A DNA stretch of 64,000 nt from Amphritea atlantica (GCF_900111095.1 NZ_FOGB01000011.1:1-64000); one strand, 5' to 3'; shown: positions 7,917 to 18,687, counted from the first letter of the stretch. Notes: generated from the letters alone by a model not told the origin. Translations and numbers: made by a program.

Positions 7917-9353
7917 CTAAGGAACCTGTAGTACCTGCATGGAATTGGTGCTGCCGCTACCAATCACGGCACCCCGGGTGAGCAGTACCAGATCCCCACT
8001 GTTGAGCAGTTGTTTCGCTTTGAGATGATCTAGTACCTGACCGTTGAGGTCATCGTTATCGATCTCTGTGGCATCGAACAGCATCGGTTCAACACCGCGG
8101 AACAGTGTCATTCGGCTCATCGCTTTTGCACTGCGGGTGAGGGCGTAAATCGGTACCCCGGAGCGGATCCGTGACATCCAGCGGGGGGTGGAGCCTGATT
8201 CGGTAAGGCAGATAATCGCTTTCACACCGACCAGGTGGTTGGCCGTATACATCGCCGAGCGGGCGATGGTTTCATCGAACTGTTCGCACTGCTGAGTAAT
8301 GCTGGTGGGGGCCGGGCGTGACAGCTGATGCTTTTCAGCACCCTGACAGATTTTGGTCATCGCCTGTACAACTTCGACCGGATAGTCACCCGCTGCCGTC
8401 TCGGCAGACAGCATCACGGCGTCGGTGCCATCGAGTATCGCGTTGGCCACATCGAAAACCTCTGCCCGTGTCGGCATCGGATTCTGAATCATCGTCTCCA
8501 TCATCTGAGTTGCGGTAATGACGACCCGATTGAGCTCTCTGGCCCGGTTGATCAGGTGTTTCTGGACGCCGATCAGTTCTGCATCGCCGATCTCTACCCC
8601 CAGGTCGCCCCGCGCCACCATGACGCCGTCGCAGGCGAGAATAATATCGTCCAGCGCTTCTGTGGAGCTAACAGTTTCAGCCCGCTCAACTTTGGCAATA
8701 ATCTCTGCACTGCTGCCGGCAGCATCGAGTAGCTGTCGTGCTTCATGCAGGTCGGCTGAGCTACGGGGAAAGGATACCGCGACATAATCCATATCGATAT
8801 CTGCGGCCACCAGAATATCCTGCTTATCTTTTTCGGTCAGTGCTGCGGCTGAGAGGCCTCCGCCCTGGCGGTTGATCCCCTTATTGTTTGACAGGGGGCC
8901 GCCGATAATCACTTCGCAATTGATCCGGGTGCCCTCAACATCGATCACCTTGAACTGTACCCGACCATCATCCAGCAGCAGGATATCTCCGGGGCGGCTG
9001 TCTTCCGGCAGCGCCTTGTAGTCGATACCTACCTGGGTCTGGTCGCCGGCGTAGGTGTCCAGAGAGGAATCCAGTGCAAAATGATCACCCACCGCGAGTT
9101 TGATTTTCTGGTCGTCTTTGAAGCGGGCGATACGAATTTTGGGACCCTGCAGGTCTCCCAGTACCGCGACGGGAATTGCCAGCTGATTTGAAATTTCACG
9201 CACTTCCCGTGCCCGGCGGCGATGATCATCTGCGCTGCCGTGGGAGAAGTTAAGACGAACAACATTAACGCCGGAGCGGATCAGTTGGCTAAGGATGCCA
9301 GGTTTATCGGTTGAGGGGCCCAGAGTAGCGACAATTTTGGTGCGTTTTAGCAT
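7917..9353 (-). CDS. pykA: Pyruvate kinase
   Basis: 478 residues. Converts phosphoenolpyruvate and ADP to pyruvate and ATP, the last step of glycolysis. Motifs: TKIVATLGPS near the N-terminus, NFSHG (35-39), GDLQGPKIRI, the active-site stretch IIAKVERAETVSS with its catalytic Lys, MVARGDLGVEIG, and TQMMETMIQNPMPTRAEVFD with MLSAETAAGDYP. Sequence and length resemble the E. coli PykA type (AMP-activated) rather than PykF; this is judged by eye. Monocistronic, with its own terminator. Confidence 0.96.
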   Translation of the reverse strand: MLKRTKIVATLGPSTDKPGILSQLIRSGVNVVRLNFSHGSADDHRRRAREVREISNQLAIPVAVLGDLQGPKIRIARFKDDQKIKLAVGDHFALDSSLDTYAGDQTQVGIDYKALPEDSRPGDILLLDDGRVQFKVIDVEGTRINCEVIIGGPLSNNKGINRQGGGLSAAALTEKDKQDILVAADIDMDYVAVSFPRSSADLHEARQLLDAAGSSAEIIAKVERAETVSSTEALDDIILACDGVMVARGDLGVEIGDAELIGVQKHLINRARELNRVVITATQMMETMIQNPMPTRAEVFDVANAILDGTDAVMLSAETAAGDYPVEVVQAMTKICQGAEKHQLSRPAPTSITQQCEQFDETIARSAMYTANHLVGVKAIICLTESGSTPRWMSRIRSGVPIYALTRSAKAMSRMTLFRGVEPMLFDATEIDNDDLNGQVLDHLKAKQLLNSGDLVLLTRGAVIGSGSTNSMQVLQVP

Positions 9354-9617
9354 GATTAGGATATCCGGTAGACGGTGGATTATTACCTGTTAGACTTTAG
9401 ATATGGCGCTATTGCAAGATAGAGCTCTGCTAATAGTATTTCAAGCATCTGGTTGGCCGGGTGTACGCTGTGCTGTTTGTCAGCAAGCTGTCGCCTGACG
9501 CTATAGGTGTTTGTAATTATATTACAGAATGGGTTTTTTAAAACCGTATTTTACGTTTATTTATCTTTTTTATTATGAGTGTTATTTGATTTTTGTAGTT
9601 AAATTACAGAGGTTGTC

Positions 9618-11861
9618 GTGGTAAGAACACGGTCTCGCCTGTTGTGGGCGCTGTTATTGACAGCATTATTTATTCTGGTGATCTATCAAACCGTTGCGAT
9701 CAGTCGCTCGCGGGCGGTTGATGATCTGCAGCGAAGTGCGTCTGCCGACCTGAATCGTTATATTCTCAGCCTGCAGCAGGAGCTGGATCGCTATAAGGAT
9801 CTGCCAAAACTGCTGTCCACACACTCTGAACTGGTAAACCTGTTGCTGCTGCCCGGCAGTGAAGGGATTCATGGTGCCAACCTCTATCTTGAAAAGGTTA
9901 ACGATACCATCGGTGCTTCAGATACCTATCTGATGGATACTCAGGGTAATACACTGGCGGCCAGTAACTGGTCTAAACCGCAAACTTTTGTCGGCCGGAA
10001 CTTTTCATTTCGTCCCTATTTCCGGGATGCCATGGAGGGGCGAGGCGGACGTTATTTTGCTTTGGGAACAACCTCCAAGAAGCGGGGGTATTTTTTCTCA
10101 TATCCGGTTGAATACCGTGGCACTATTCTGGGTGTCATTGTGGTAAAAATTGATCTGAATGATATTGAGACCGACTGGAACGATCCGCTCACTGATATTC
10201 TGGTGACCGATGAGGATGGCGTTATCTTTATCAGCACCCGGGCCGAGTGGAAGTTTCGTACCCTTAAGCCTTTACCTCAGGAGGATCTGCAAAGAATTAT
10301 CTCCAGTCTGCGTTATGGAGATCATCAACTGACATCTCTGTCGATCGTTGAGCGAAAAAAGTTTCAGGATAGTGAACTCGTCACTCTGATTGAGGGGGAC
10401 ACTATCGCCAATGGTGCGCTGGACGGTATTGAGACCCGTCAGTATCTGCAGCAGACCCGCGCAGTGCCCGAGGCGGGATTCAACGTGTCAATCCTGGCGG
10501 ATCTGAAGCCAGTGGATAAACGGGTATTGAGTAACGCCCTGCTGGCCGGGTTTATCTATAGTGCGCTGGTATTTCTGGTGTTGCTGCTGCTGGCCCGGCG
10601 ACGAATTGCCCGTGAGCGGGCCCGGTTTAAATTGCAGCAAACCCGGGCACTGGAGCGCAGTGAAGCCCGGGTGCGGGCAATTATTGATAATACGCACGCG
10701 GGGCTGATCACGCTGGATGCACATGGCCTCATCGAATCGTTTAACCCCACGGCGGAAAAACTGTTTGGCTATCGTTCCGATGTGATCGTCGGTGAATACT
10801 TCAGCAAACTGATCGGCTATCAGGATCGGGCGGTTTGCTGGCAACATATCTCTCAGGAGAGCGGTGCCCGTCAGCTCAGCGAACTGATGGTGGAGGTCAG
10901 CAGTGTGCGGGCCGATGGCTCGCAGTTTCCGGTCGAGCTGATTATTGGCCGGATGTCCGACAGTAGTGTCAATCGCTTTGTTGTGACGATTCATGATATT
11001 ACCGAGCGTAAAGAGAATGAGGAACAGCTGCGCGAAGCTCGTGATCAGTTGGAACAGCGTGTATCTGAACGGACTGAGGATCTGACCCGGGCAAATGAGC
11101 GGTTGCTGCAGGAGGTTGAGGAGCATAAGCATACTCAGAATGAACTGATTCAGACCGCTAAGCTGGCGGTGATCGGGCAGATGTCTGCGGGCATCAACCA
11201 TGAGCTGAATCAGCCGCTGACCGCGATTCGTAGTTACGCGGATAATGCTCTCTCTTTTCTGAAGCTGGGCAAAACTGAGAAGGTGAGCAGTAATCTGAAT
11301 GAGATCAGCGGGCTGACGGTGCGAATGGCTAAAATCATTGCGCCGCTGAAAGAGTTTTCCCGTAAAACCAGTGGTCAGGCGACGCTGGTGAGCCTGAAAG
11401 CGGTGCGTGATGGTGCGATGTCTATTATGTATGGCCGCCTGGATCGGGAAAATGTGAAAATTGAATGGCCCGATAAGCTGGATCAGATCTTTGTCCTCGG
11501 CGATATGCTGAGGCTTGAGCAGGTGGTGGTTAACCTTATCAGTAATGCGCTGCAGGCGATGGAGGGCGGCACTGAAAAATGGATTGAGATCAGTATTCAG
11601 CGTCAGGATGACCGGTTGAACCTCTGTTTTCGGGACCACGGTCCGGGTATCCCTCAGTCTGAACTGGGAAAGGTGTTTGAGCCTTTCTATACCACGAAGA
11701 AAGCGGGGCAGGGGCTGGGGCTGGGGTTGTCAATTTCCCATCGGATAATCGAGTCGATGGATGGCGATCTGAGTGTGAGTAATCACCCTATGGGGGGCGC
11801 GGTATTCACTATCAGTTTGCCCGCAGCAGATGCGCCAGCATCGGTTGTCGGGTTAGAATGA
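9618..11861 (+). CDS. dctB: C4-dicarboxylate sensor histidine kinase DctB, with an extra PAS domain
   Basis: 747 residues. Inner-membrane kinase sensing C4-dicarboxylates in the periplasm and phosphorylating DctD. TM1 is at 9-27. A periplasmic double-Cache/PAS-like sensor follows at about 30-300 (FVGRNFSFRPYFRDAMEGR is typical of DctB), with TM2 at 305-326. A cytoplasmic PAS domain (about 348-463) and a coiled coil (465-510) come next. The phosphoacceptor is His528 in GINHELNQP, followed by N-, G1- and G2-boxes (LISNALQA, DHGPGIP, GQGLGLGLS). The cytoplasmic PAS between TM2 and kinase is additional to the classical rhizobial DctB layout. GTG start with AGAGG five bases upstream. dctD follows 30 bases later. 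Confidence 0.92.
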   Translation: MVRTRSRLLWALLLTALFILVIYQTVAISRSRAVDDLQRSASADLNRYILSLQQELDRYKDLPKLLSTHSELVNLLLLPGSEGIHGANLYLEKVNDTIGASDTYLMDTQGNTLAASNWSKPQTFVGRNFSFRPYFRDAMEGRGGRYFALGTTSKKRGYFFSYPVEYRGTILGVIVVKIDLNDIETDWNDPLTDILVTDEDGVIFISTRAEWKFRTLKPLPQEDLQRIISSLRYGDHQLTSLSIVERKKFQDSELVTLIEGDTIANGALDGIETRQYLQQTRAVPEAGFNVSILADLKPVDKRVLSNALLAGFIYSALVFLVLLLLARRRIARERARFKLQQTRALERSEARVRAIIDNTHAGLITLDAHGLIESFNPTAEKLFGYRSDVIVGEYFSKLIGYQDRAVCWQHISQESGARQLSELMVEVSSVRADGSQFPVELIIGRMSDSSVNRFVVTIHDITERKENEEQLREARDQLEQRVSERTEDLTRANERLLQEVEEHKHTQNELIQTAKLAVIGQMSAGINHELNQPLTAIRSYADNALSFLKLGKTEKVSSNLNEISGLTVRMAKIIAPLKEFSRKTSGQATLVSLKAVRDGAMSIMYGRLDRENVKIEWPDKLDQIFVLGDMLRLEQVVVNLISNALQAMEGGTEKWIEISIQRQDDRLNLCFRDHGPGIPQSELGKVFEPFYTTKKAGQGLGLGLSISHRIIESMDGDLSVSNHPMGGAVFTISLPAADAPASVVGLE

Positions 11862-11891
11862 TGATTCCTATTTCAGAGATAAGAGCCCCCG

Positions 11892-13268
11892 ATGAACCGT
11901 GAAACTTCGGCTGAACAGCTGCAACCGCACCAGATCCTGTTGGTCGATGATGAAAAGCATATCCGCCTGGCAGCGGCGCAAACGCTGGAGCTGGCGGGCT
12001 ATGAAGTGGTCTGCGCCGATAGCGCTGAGAAAGCGCTGACCCTGCTTGACCGGGACTGGCCCGGAGTGGTGGTCAGTGATATCAATATGCCAGGGATTGA
12101 TGGCCTTGAGCTGATGCAGCGTATCATCACCATTGATAACGACCTGCCGGTGATTCTGATTACCGGTCATGGCGATATATCGATGGCGGTCAGTGCCATG
12201 CGAGATGGTGCTTATGATTTTATCGAGAAGCCCTTCTCCTCTGAGCTACTCAATGATGTGGTCCGTCGTGCGGCAGAGAAGCGTCGGCTGACACTGGAAA
12301 ACCGGGCCCTGCGTAAAGCGCTGGAAGCGCAGGGCGGCATCGGCCCAAGGATTATCGGCAACTCTCCCCGTATTCAGCAGCTGAGGGCGATGATTCAGCA
12401 TATTGCGGATACGCCTGCCGATATTCTGATACAGGCTGAAACCGGTTCGGGTAAGGATCTGGTGGCACGCTATATTCATGAGCACAGCAACCGCCGGGAG
12501 AAGAACTTTGTTGCCATTAACTGCGGTGCGGTGCCGGAACATCTGATAGAGAGTGAACTGTTCGGCCATGAGAAGGGGGCGTTTACCGACGCGAAGAGTC
12601 GTCGCATCGGTAAGTTCGAGCATGCTAACGGTGGCACTCTGTTTCTCGATGAGATTGAGAGTATGCCGCTCTCCCTGCAGGTCAAATTATTGCGGGTTCT
12701 GGAGGAGCGGGCAATTGAGCGACTGGGGTCGAATGAGCTGATCCCCCTGGATATAAGGGTAGTTGCTGCCACCAAGGTTGATCTCAAAGAGCTGAGTGAG
12801 CAGGGGGACTATCGCGAGGATCTGTATTACCGCCTCAATGTTGTGAGTCTGGAGATCCCCCCTTTGAGGGAGCGGCGAGAAGATATTCCGATGTTGTTTC
12901 AGCACTTTGCCCTGATTGCATCTGCGCAGTATCAGAAAGAGGTGCCACAGTTGAGCGCAGAGAATATCAGGGCATTGGTGGCGCATCACTGGCCTGGTAA
13001 TGTCCGCGAGTTGCGCAATATCGCCGAGCGTTATGTATTGCTGGGTCCCGCTTATCAGTTTGAGGTTGGGGCCGCAGGGGAGCACGTGGCGACGGCGCAG
13101 ATGACGTTGCCTGAACAGGTTGAGCAGTTTGAAAAGCTGGTGCTGGAAGAGGAGTTATCCCGTAACAGTGGTTCGCTGAAGCTGACTCAGGAGAAGTTGG
13201 GGCTACCCCGTAAAACGCTGTACGACAAAATGAAAAAGTACGGACTGGACAAAAAAGACTATAAGTAG
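11892..13268 (+). CDS. dctD: C4-dicarboxylate sigma-54 response regulator DctD
   Basis: 458 residues. An NtrC-type activator: receiver domain (phospho-Asp63 in VVVSDINMPG), AAA+ ATPase with Walker A ETGSGKD and Walker B GGTLFLDEIE, and a C-terminal Fis-type helix-turn-helix (NSGSLKLTQEKLGLPRKTLY). The sigma-54 contact loop reads GAFTDA instead of the consensus GAFTGA, a variant found in some activators. Phosphorylated by DctB, it should activate the sigma-54 promoter of dctPQM at 15263-15278. It is co-transcribed with dctB and ends in a terminator. Confidence 0.95.
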   Translation: MNRETSAEQLQPHQILLVDDEKHIRLAAAQTLELAGYEVVCADSAEKALTLLDRDWPGVVVSDINMPGIDGLELMQRIITIDNDLPVILITGHGDISMAVSAMRDGAYDFIEKPFSSELLNDVVRRAAEKRRLTLENRALRKALEAQGGIGPRIIGNSPRIQQLRAMIQHIADTPADILIQAETGSGKDLVARYIHEHSNRREKNFVAINCGAVPEHLIESELFGHEKGAFTDAKSRRIGKFEHANGGTLFLDEIESMPLSLQVKLLRVLEERAIERLGSNELIPLDIRVVAATKVDLKELSEQGDYREDLYYRLNVVSLEIPPLRERREDIPMLFQHFALIASAQYQKEVPQLSAENIRALVAHHWPGNVRELRNIAERYVLLGPAYQFEVGAAGEHVATAQMTLPEQVEQFEKLVLEEELSRNSGSLKLTQEKLGLPRKTLYDKMKKYGLDKKDYK

Positions 13269-13310
13269 CGATCTTGTAAGTCAGAGATTCTGTGCTGACT
13301 GCAGATAAAT

Positions 13311-13337
13311 AAACGGCGACCTTAAGGTCGCCGTTTT
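13311..13337. terminator. Terminator between dctD and the chemoreceptor
   Basis: AAACGGCGACC / GGTCGCCGTTT forms an 11-bp stem centred on TTAA and followed by T-rich sequence. It can serve both convergent genes. Confidence 0.85.
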
Positions 13338-13361
13338 TGTAGGCTAAAAAGCAGGTGCCAA

Positions 13362-14957
13362 TCAGAGTTTGAACTGGCTGGCGCGCTTTTCCAACTCGTC
13401 AGCCAGATTGTTGATCTGTACTGAGATCGCCGACAGGCGAACCACCCGCTCCTTAGCGTGGTCACTGCCTTCATTTATCTCATTTACTGCGCCTTCGATC
13501 TCCAGTGTGGCAGCACTGCTCTGTTTGACAGACTCGGAGATGCTATGGTTTGTTTCTGCGATCGACTCCATCTCTTTCTGAATGTTGAACAGTACAGCGG
13601 AGGTTTCCTGAATCTCTTTTACATTCGATTCGGTGGCTGCGCTTGCCTGCCCCATCACCTGGGCGGCCCCCTTAGCATTCTGCTGTAGCGAGCCTATAAT
13701 GCCGTTGATCTCAACAGTGGCATTCTGAGTGCGCTGCGACAGGGTGCGTACTTCATCGGCAACCACGGCAAAGCCGCGTCCCTGCTCTCCGGCACGGGCC
13801 GCTTCAATGGCTGCGTTGAGTGCCAGCAGGTTGGTCTGCTCGGCGATATCCTGAATAACGCTGAGGACCGCATCAATGTTATAGCTTTGCTGCTCCAGCT
13901 GAACAATGACATCGGTGGCGTGCTTGATCTGTTGCTGCAGTGCCTCAATCTTTTTCACTGTGCCGGTGGTGATATCCACACCGCTACGGGTTTCCTGCAA
14001 TGCTTTGTCAGACGCTTTGATCGTGACATCTGCGGTAGCGGAGACATTCTGAGTGGCACCGTCCATCGCGATCATCGCATTAGTGACCGCCTCGGCGCGG
14101 CTGATCTGCTTTGCCGTACCAATATTCGCCAGCTCAGTAACGTCCTTAATCTGCTGGCTGCACTGTCCCAGCATGGCGATCGATTGCACCACGTGATCGA
14201 TACTGTCATGGAAGGTTCTCAGCATGCTATTGAACGATGCAGACATCTGTCCGATTTCGTCATTGGATTCGATCTTCAGCTGTTGGGTCAGGTCGGCATT
14301 CTGTTCAATCTCGCGGATAGTGTCGTTCATCGTATTGATCGGTTTTAGCACAATTCGGTGAATCATCCAGCCCACCAGAAAGAGTGCGATGATAAACATG
14401 CCCAGCTCGACCAGCGCAATATTGCGAATGTTGGCAAAGATATGTTTATCAATATTGGCGAATGAGTAGGTAACCCGCACGGCACCCAGGATCGTGCCCT
14501 CTTCAACCGGGTGGCACTGAAGGCAGTTAGTACCTTTATAGTCAGAGCTGGCGTGCATTGGTCGTACAACAGTCATGCGGTGGCCCTTTTCATCATCCAG
14601 TTCGACCGCAATGGTTTCACCATTCATCGCCCGTTTATCCAGGTCATCCTGAATGTGGGAGTCCGGCGTGCCTTCGCCGTACATAGAGCGAACTGGCTCG
14701 CCACGAATAATACGCGCTTCGGTGAGTTCCGGGTTGCCGAGAATCTTAGACTGCAGCGTCTGCCGGTTAGCCATCGCGCCACTCAGCATCATGATGTTAA
14801 TACTGTCAAAATAGGCCTCGGCGGTATTTTGGGTGTTTTTCAGGGCAATATCAGAAGACAGATTGGTTTCACTTCGATAGATGACTGAGACGGAGGTGAT
14901 AAGAACGATTAAAAAAACAAATGCCAGACTTAGGTTTACTTTAGTTTGGATCGCCAT
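13362..14957 (-). CDS. Methyl-accepting chemotaxis protein with a periplasmic c-type heme motif
   Basis: 531 residues. TM1 is at about 8-27, the periplasmic domain at 28-178, TM2 at 180-199 and HAMP at about 200-253. The cytoplasmic signalling domain carries the conserved hairpin tip [20 protein letters not shown] and [16 protein letters not shown]. The periplasmic domain contains C145-L-Q-C-H149, a canonical CXXCH heme c attachment motif, in the context [11 protein letters not shown]. Heme-binding chemoreceptor sensor domains of this kind are known in Geobacter (GSU0935/GSU0582 type) and can respond to redox or ligand state. The gene sits between dctBD and dctPQM on the opposite strand. Signal and heme loading are inferred. 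Confidence 0.93.
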   Translation of the reverse strand: MAIQTKVNLSLAFVFLIVLITSVSVIYRSETNLSSDIALKNTQNTAEAYFDSINIMMLSGAMANRQTLQSKILGNPELTEARIIRGEPVRSMYGEGTPDSHIQDDLDKRAMNGETIAVELDDEKGHRMTVVRPMHASSDYKGTNCLQCHPVEEGTILGAVRVTYSFANIDKHIFANIRNIALVELGMFIIALFLVGWMIHRIVLKPINTMNDTIREIEQNADLTQQLKIESNDEIGQMSASFNSMLRTFHDSIDHVVQSIAMLGQCSQQIKDVTELANIGTAKQISRAEAVTNAMIAMDGATQNVSATADVTIKASDKALQETRSGVDITTGTVKKIEALQQQIKHATDVIVQLEQQSYNIDAVLSVIQDIAEQTNLLALNAAIEAARAGEQGRGFAVVADEVRTLSQRTQNATVEINGIIGSLQQNAKGAAQVMGQASAATESNVKEIQETSAVLFNIQKEMESIAETNHSISESVKQSSAATLEIEGAVNEINEGSDHAKERVVRLSAISVQINNLADELEKRASQFKL

Positions 14958-15114
14958 GTTGTATTATCCGCATGATTTTCGGCTCTGAATTCGTACTTAA
15001 TATACCCTAACTGTTACCGTTGGTGCGACAGCCTGTGTCAGCATTTTGAGTATTATTTTGCGACACTTGCGGTTGGCATCTTGACTTTTTATCTGTAATC
15101 GCTTGTGACAGGTT

Positions 15115-15164
15115 GGGTGGAAACTCACCCGTGAAGAACTGTTATTTTGGGTGGATTATCACCC
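15115..15164 (+). promoter_or_regulatory. Two tandem palindromes, likely DctD binding sites
   Basis: GGGTG-GAAACT-CACCC at 15115-15130 and GGGTG-GATTAT-CACCC at 15149-15164 are identical 5-bp arms with 6-bp spacers. Their centres are 34 bp apart (about three helical turns) and they end about 100 bp upstream of the sigma-54 promoter. This is the arrangement expected for an enhancer-type activator; DctD is the obvious candidate because its gene is adjacent. Confidence 0.75.
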
Positions 15165-15262
15165 ATGCGTCATGGGGGATTCTTTTGCTTGCACAGGAGA
15201 GTAGATAGTTAACTATTTGATTTATAAGCATTAAAAAAATATTTTATATCTATAGTAATAGT

Positions 15263-15278
15263 TGGCCTGCACATTGCT
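15263..15278 (+). promoter_or_regulatory. Sigma-54 (-24/-12) promoter of dctPQM
   Basis: TGGCCTGCACATTGCT matches TGGC-N7-TTGCT with exact spacing. It lies 90 bases before the dctP ATG and downstream of two palindromic activator sites. A DctD-type activator is encoded nearby. Confidence 0.85.
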
Positions 15279-15346
15279 GCTATAAAGGTTGAGTGAATAA
15301 CTGAGCGTGGGTTCTGCTGTTAGACCCAAAAAAAGCGCCTGAATAA

Positions 15347-16351
<1,005 letters not shown>

Positions 16352-16358
16352 TCTGCGT

Positions 16359-16422
16359 CCGGTCTCCCTCTGCGGAGGCCGGCACAACATTGCTGCAGTG
16401 GGAGTATAGGCCCCGCTGCAGC
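16359..16422 (+). promoter_or_regulatory. Intercistronic hairpin pair between dctP and dctQ
   Basis: Stem 1: CCGGTCTCC / GGAGGCCGG (16359-16382). Stem 2: GCTGCAGTGGG / CCCGCTGCAGC type (16392-16422), 11 bp. No T-run follows either. Likely protects dctP mRNA 3' ends so that the binding protein is made in excess over the membrane subunits; this is inference. Confidence 0.65.
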
Positions 16423-16588
16423 CCCTCTTCTCTCTAAACCACTTGTGAGGCAACACAGGAGAGTCACGTTGGCTCGGCGGGTCTTGCTGGTTTGCTGCAA
16501 GGCTGTCCTGTGGTGCATGCACAATAAAAAGATTTGCAGAGTGATCTCTGTTCGCTGAACGTTGCTCTGTGGCTCTAAGGGGGCCGTT

Positions 16589-17173
16589 ATGGTTCGTAAT
16601 CTGGTGACACAACTGGAAGAGGCATTCCTCTCCCTGCTGCTGGTAGCGATGACGCTACTGGTATTTGCCGAAGTGGTGATGCGCTTCGGATTTAACTCCG
16701 GGATCCACTGGGCTCAGGAGCTGACCCTGCTAATGGCCGCCTGGTTTGTCCTTTATGGTGCGTCATACGGTGTTAAGGTTGGCGCGCATATCGGTGTCGA
16801 TGTCTTTGTTAAGCTTCTGCCAAGCAAGGCGCATCGTTTTTTTACGCTTCTGGCGGTCGTACTGTGTCTGATCTATTGCGGACTATTTCTTTATGGTTCC
16901 TGGATCTATCTGAGCAAGATGAAGATGATCGGAATCGAGCTGGAAGATATGCCGGTGCCCAAATGGTTGGCGATGAGCATACTGGTGTTCGGCTTTGTTA
17001 TGCTGATTGTGCGCTTTCTGCAGCTGGGCTGGAAAGTGATCACCAGAGAAGCTGATGGTTTCCACTTCAGCGATGAAGCGGAAGAGAGTATGGAGCTTGC
17101 TAAAGAGCTTCAGGGGCTGGAGTCAAAAGATCAGCCTGATCCAGATGCAAACAATAAGGAGGGGCGGTCATGA
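16589..17173 (+). CDS. dctQ: TRAP transporter small permease
   Basis: About 194 residues with four membrane segments (approximately 15-36, 45-66, 83-105 and 122-145), the usual DctQ topology. It forms the membrane complex with DctM. The family motif is in FAEVVMRFGFNSGIHWAQEL (from about residue 28). ATG at 16589 with TAAGGGGG just upstream is preferred to the earlier in-frame TTG at 16562. The tail after the last helix is long and acidic (about 45 residues). It overlaps dctM by four bases (ATGA). Confidence 0.93.
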   Translation: MVRNLVTQLEEAFLSLLLVAMTLLVFAEVVMRFGFNSGIHWAQELTLLMAAWFVLYGASYGVKVGAHIGVDVFVKLLPSKAHRFFTLLAVVLCLIYCGLFLYGSWIYLSKMKMIGIELEDMPVPKWLAMSILVFGFVMLIVRFLQLGWKVITREADGFHFSDEAEESMELAKELQGLESKDQPDPDANNKEGRS

Positions 17174-18567
17174 CTACAGCAGCATTATTTATCATCCTGT
17201 TTGCCTGTATGTTTATGGGCATGCCGATTGCTATTGCACTGGGATTATCCAGTGTGGCAACGATTCTGATGTTCTCCCACGATTCATTGGCGTCTGTCTC
17301 TCTGAAGCTGTTTGAAGCAACGTCAGAGCATTATACGCTGCTGGCCATTCCGTTTTTTATCCTTTCTTCCGCCTTTCTCTCAACCGGGGGCGTGGCGAAG
17401 CGACTGATCAACTTTGCTGTCGACAGTGTAGGGCATATCCGCGGTGGTTTAGCGATGGCTTCGGTGCTGGCCTGTATGCTGTTTGCTGCGGTTTCCGGGT
17501 CCTCACCTGCTACGGTTGCGGCGATTGGTACCATCGTTATTGCAGGCATGGTGCGTTCCGGTTATCCGGAATCGTTTGCGGCGGGGGTTATTGCCAATGC
17601 CGGTACTCTGGGTATTCTGATTCCACCCTCAATCGTTATGCTGGTGTACGCCGCAGCCACTGAAGTGTCGGCATCACGGATGTTTATGGCGGGCTTTATT
17701 CCTGGTCTGATGATGGGAGGCATTCTGATGATTGCCATCTATATCGCGGCCCGGATCATGAAGCTTCCCGCTGAACCGTTCCCTGGTGTGGCCCAGCTGG
17801 GCAAGTCATTTATGGTCGCCCTCGGCGGTCTGATGCTGATCATTATCGTACTCGGGTCTATCTACGGTGGTATTGCCAGTCCGACCGAGGCGGCGGCGGT
17901 GGCTGCAGTCTACGCGTATATGGTATCGGTGCTGGGGTACCGGGATATCGGTCCGATGAAAGGGATCGCCTGGCGCAACGAGGGTGAAGGGATAGCCGCT
18001 GCCGTCGCGCGTAACCTGTTGCAGATGCTTTGGGCTCTTCCAAAATCGATTCGTCATCCTGAAGTGCGTAAGGTGATTCTGGACGCCTCTAAAGTGTCCC
18101 TGATGCTGCTCTTCATCATTGCCAACGCGATGCTGTTTGCGCACGTACTGACTACTGAGCGGATCCCTCATCAGATCGCTGAAACCATTGTTCACTGGGG
18201 GCTGCCTGCCTGGGGGTTCCTGATCGTGGTGAATATTCTGTTGCTGATTGCGGGTAACTTCATGGAGCCTTCAGCGATCCTGCTGATTATGGCGCCCATC
18301 CTGTTCCCAATCGCGATGAAGCTGGGTATCGATCCGATCCATCTGGGTATTATCATGGTGGTGAATATGGAGATCGGTATGCTTACGCCGCCGGTGGGAC
18401 TCAATCTGTTCGTTACGGCGGGCATAACCGGCAAGAATATGATCTGGGTTATCAAGGCCTGTCTGCCATGGCTATGTCTGTTGCTGATGTTCCTGATGCT
18501 GATTACCTATATACCGCAGATCTCTCTGTTCCTGCCGGAGTACATTGATCAGTTGAAGGGGTATTAA
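17170..18567 (+). CDS. dctM: TRAP transporter large permease
   Basis: 465 residues, a 12-TM-type transporter subunit of the ion transporter superfamily, driven by an ion gradient. Recognisable stretches: LFAAVSGSSPATVAAIGTI, LGILIPPSIVMLVYA, and near the end MEIGMLTPPVGLNLFVTAGI. It is longer than many DctM proteins (about 430) because of a polar loop around residues 257-305 (YRDIGPMKGIAWRNEGEG to ALPKSIRHPEVRK). Such loops occur in marine homologues, so it is probably not an artefact. Overlaps dctQ; last gene before the terminator. Confidence 0.95.
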   Translation: MTTAALFIILFACMFMGMPIAIALGLSSVATILMFSHDSLASVSLKLFEATSEHYTLLAIPFFILSSAFLSTGGVAKRLINFAVDSVGHIRGGLAMASVLACMLFAAVSGSSPATVAAIGTIVIAGMVRSGYPESFAAGVIANAGTLGILIPPSIVMLVYAAATEVSASRMFMAGFIPGLMMGGILMIAIYIAARIMKLPAEPFPGVAQLGKSFMVALGGLMLIIIVLGSIYGGIASPTEAAAVAAVYAYMVSVLGYRDIGPMKGIAWRNEGEGIAAAVARNLLQMLWALPKSIRHPEVRKVILDASKVSLMLLFIIANAMLFAHVLTTERIPHQIAETIVHWGLPAWGFLIVVNILLLIAGNFMEPSAILLIMAPILFPIAMKLGIDPIHLGIIMVVNMEIGMLTPPVGLNLFVTAGITGKNMIWVIKACLPWLCLLLMFLMLITYIPQISLFLPEYIDQLKGY

Positions 18568-18653
18568 CTTTTAATCCGATGGGTTCTGAGGAGCCCGGAC
18601 ATCGGTTGATAGTCAGTTGCTTATCCTCCCAATCCGGATAAGCTGCTGTTGCT

Positions 18654-18687
18654 GGCCGCGCATCGTCATCGATGTGCGGCCTTTTTT
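18654..18687 (+). terminator. Terminator of dctPQM
   Basis: GGCCGCGCATCG / CGATGTGCGGCC stem (one wobble), 4-base loop, then T6. Confidence 0.88.

Noticed and set aside
10488-11639. A 383-codon minus-strand frame opposite dctB
   Set aside because: It is the antisense shadow of dctB; composition (His/Gln-rich) is that of a reverse reading of a GC-rich kinase gene and it has no family motif.
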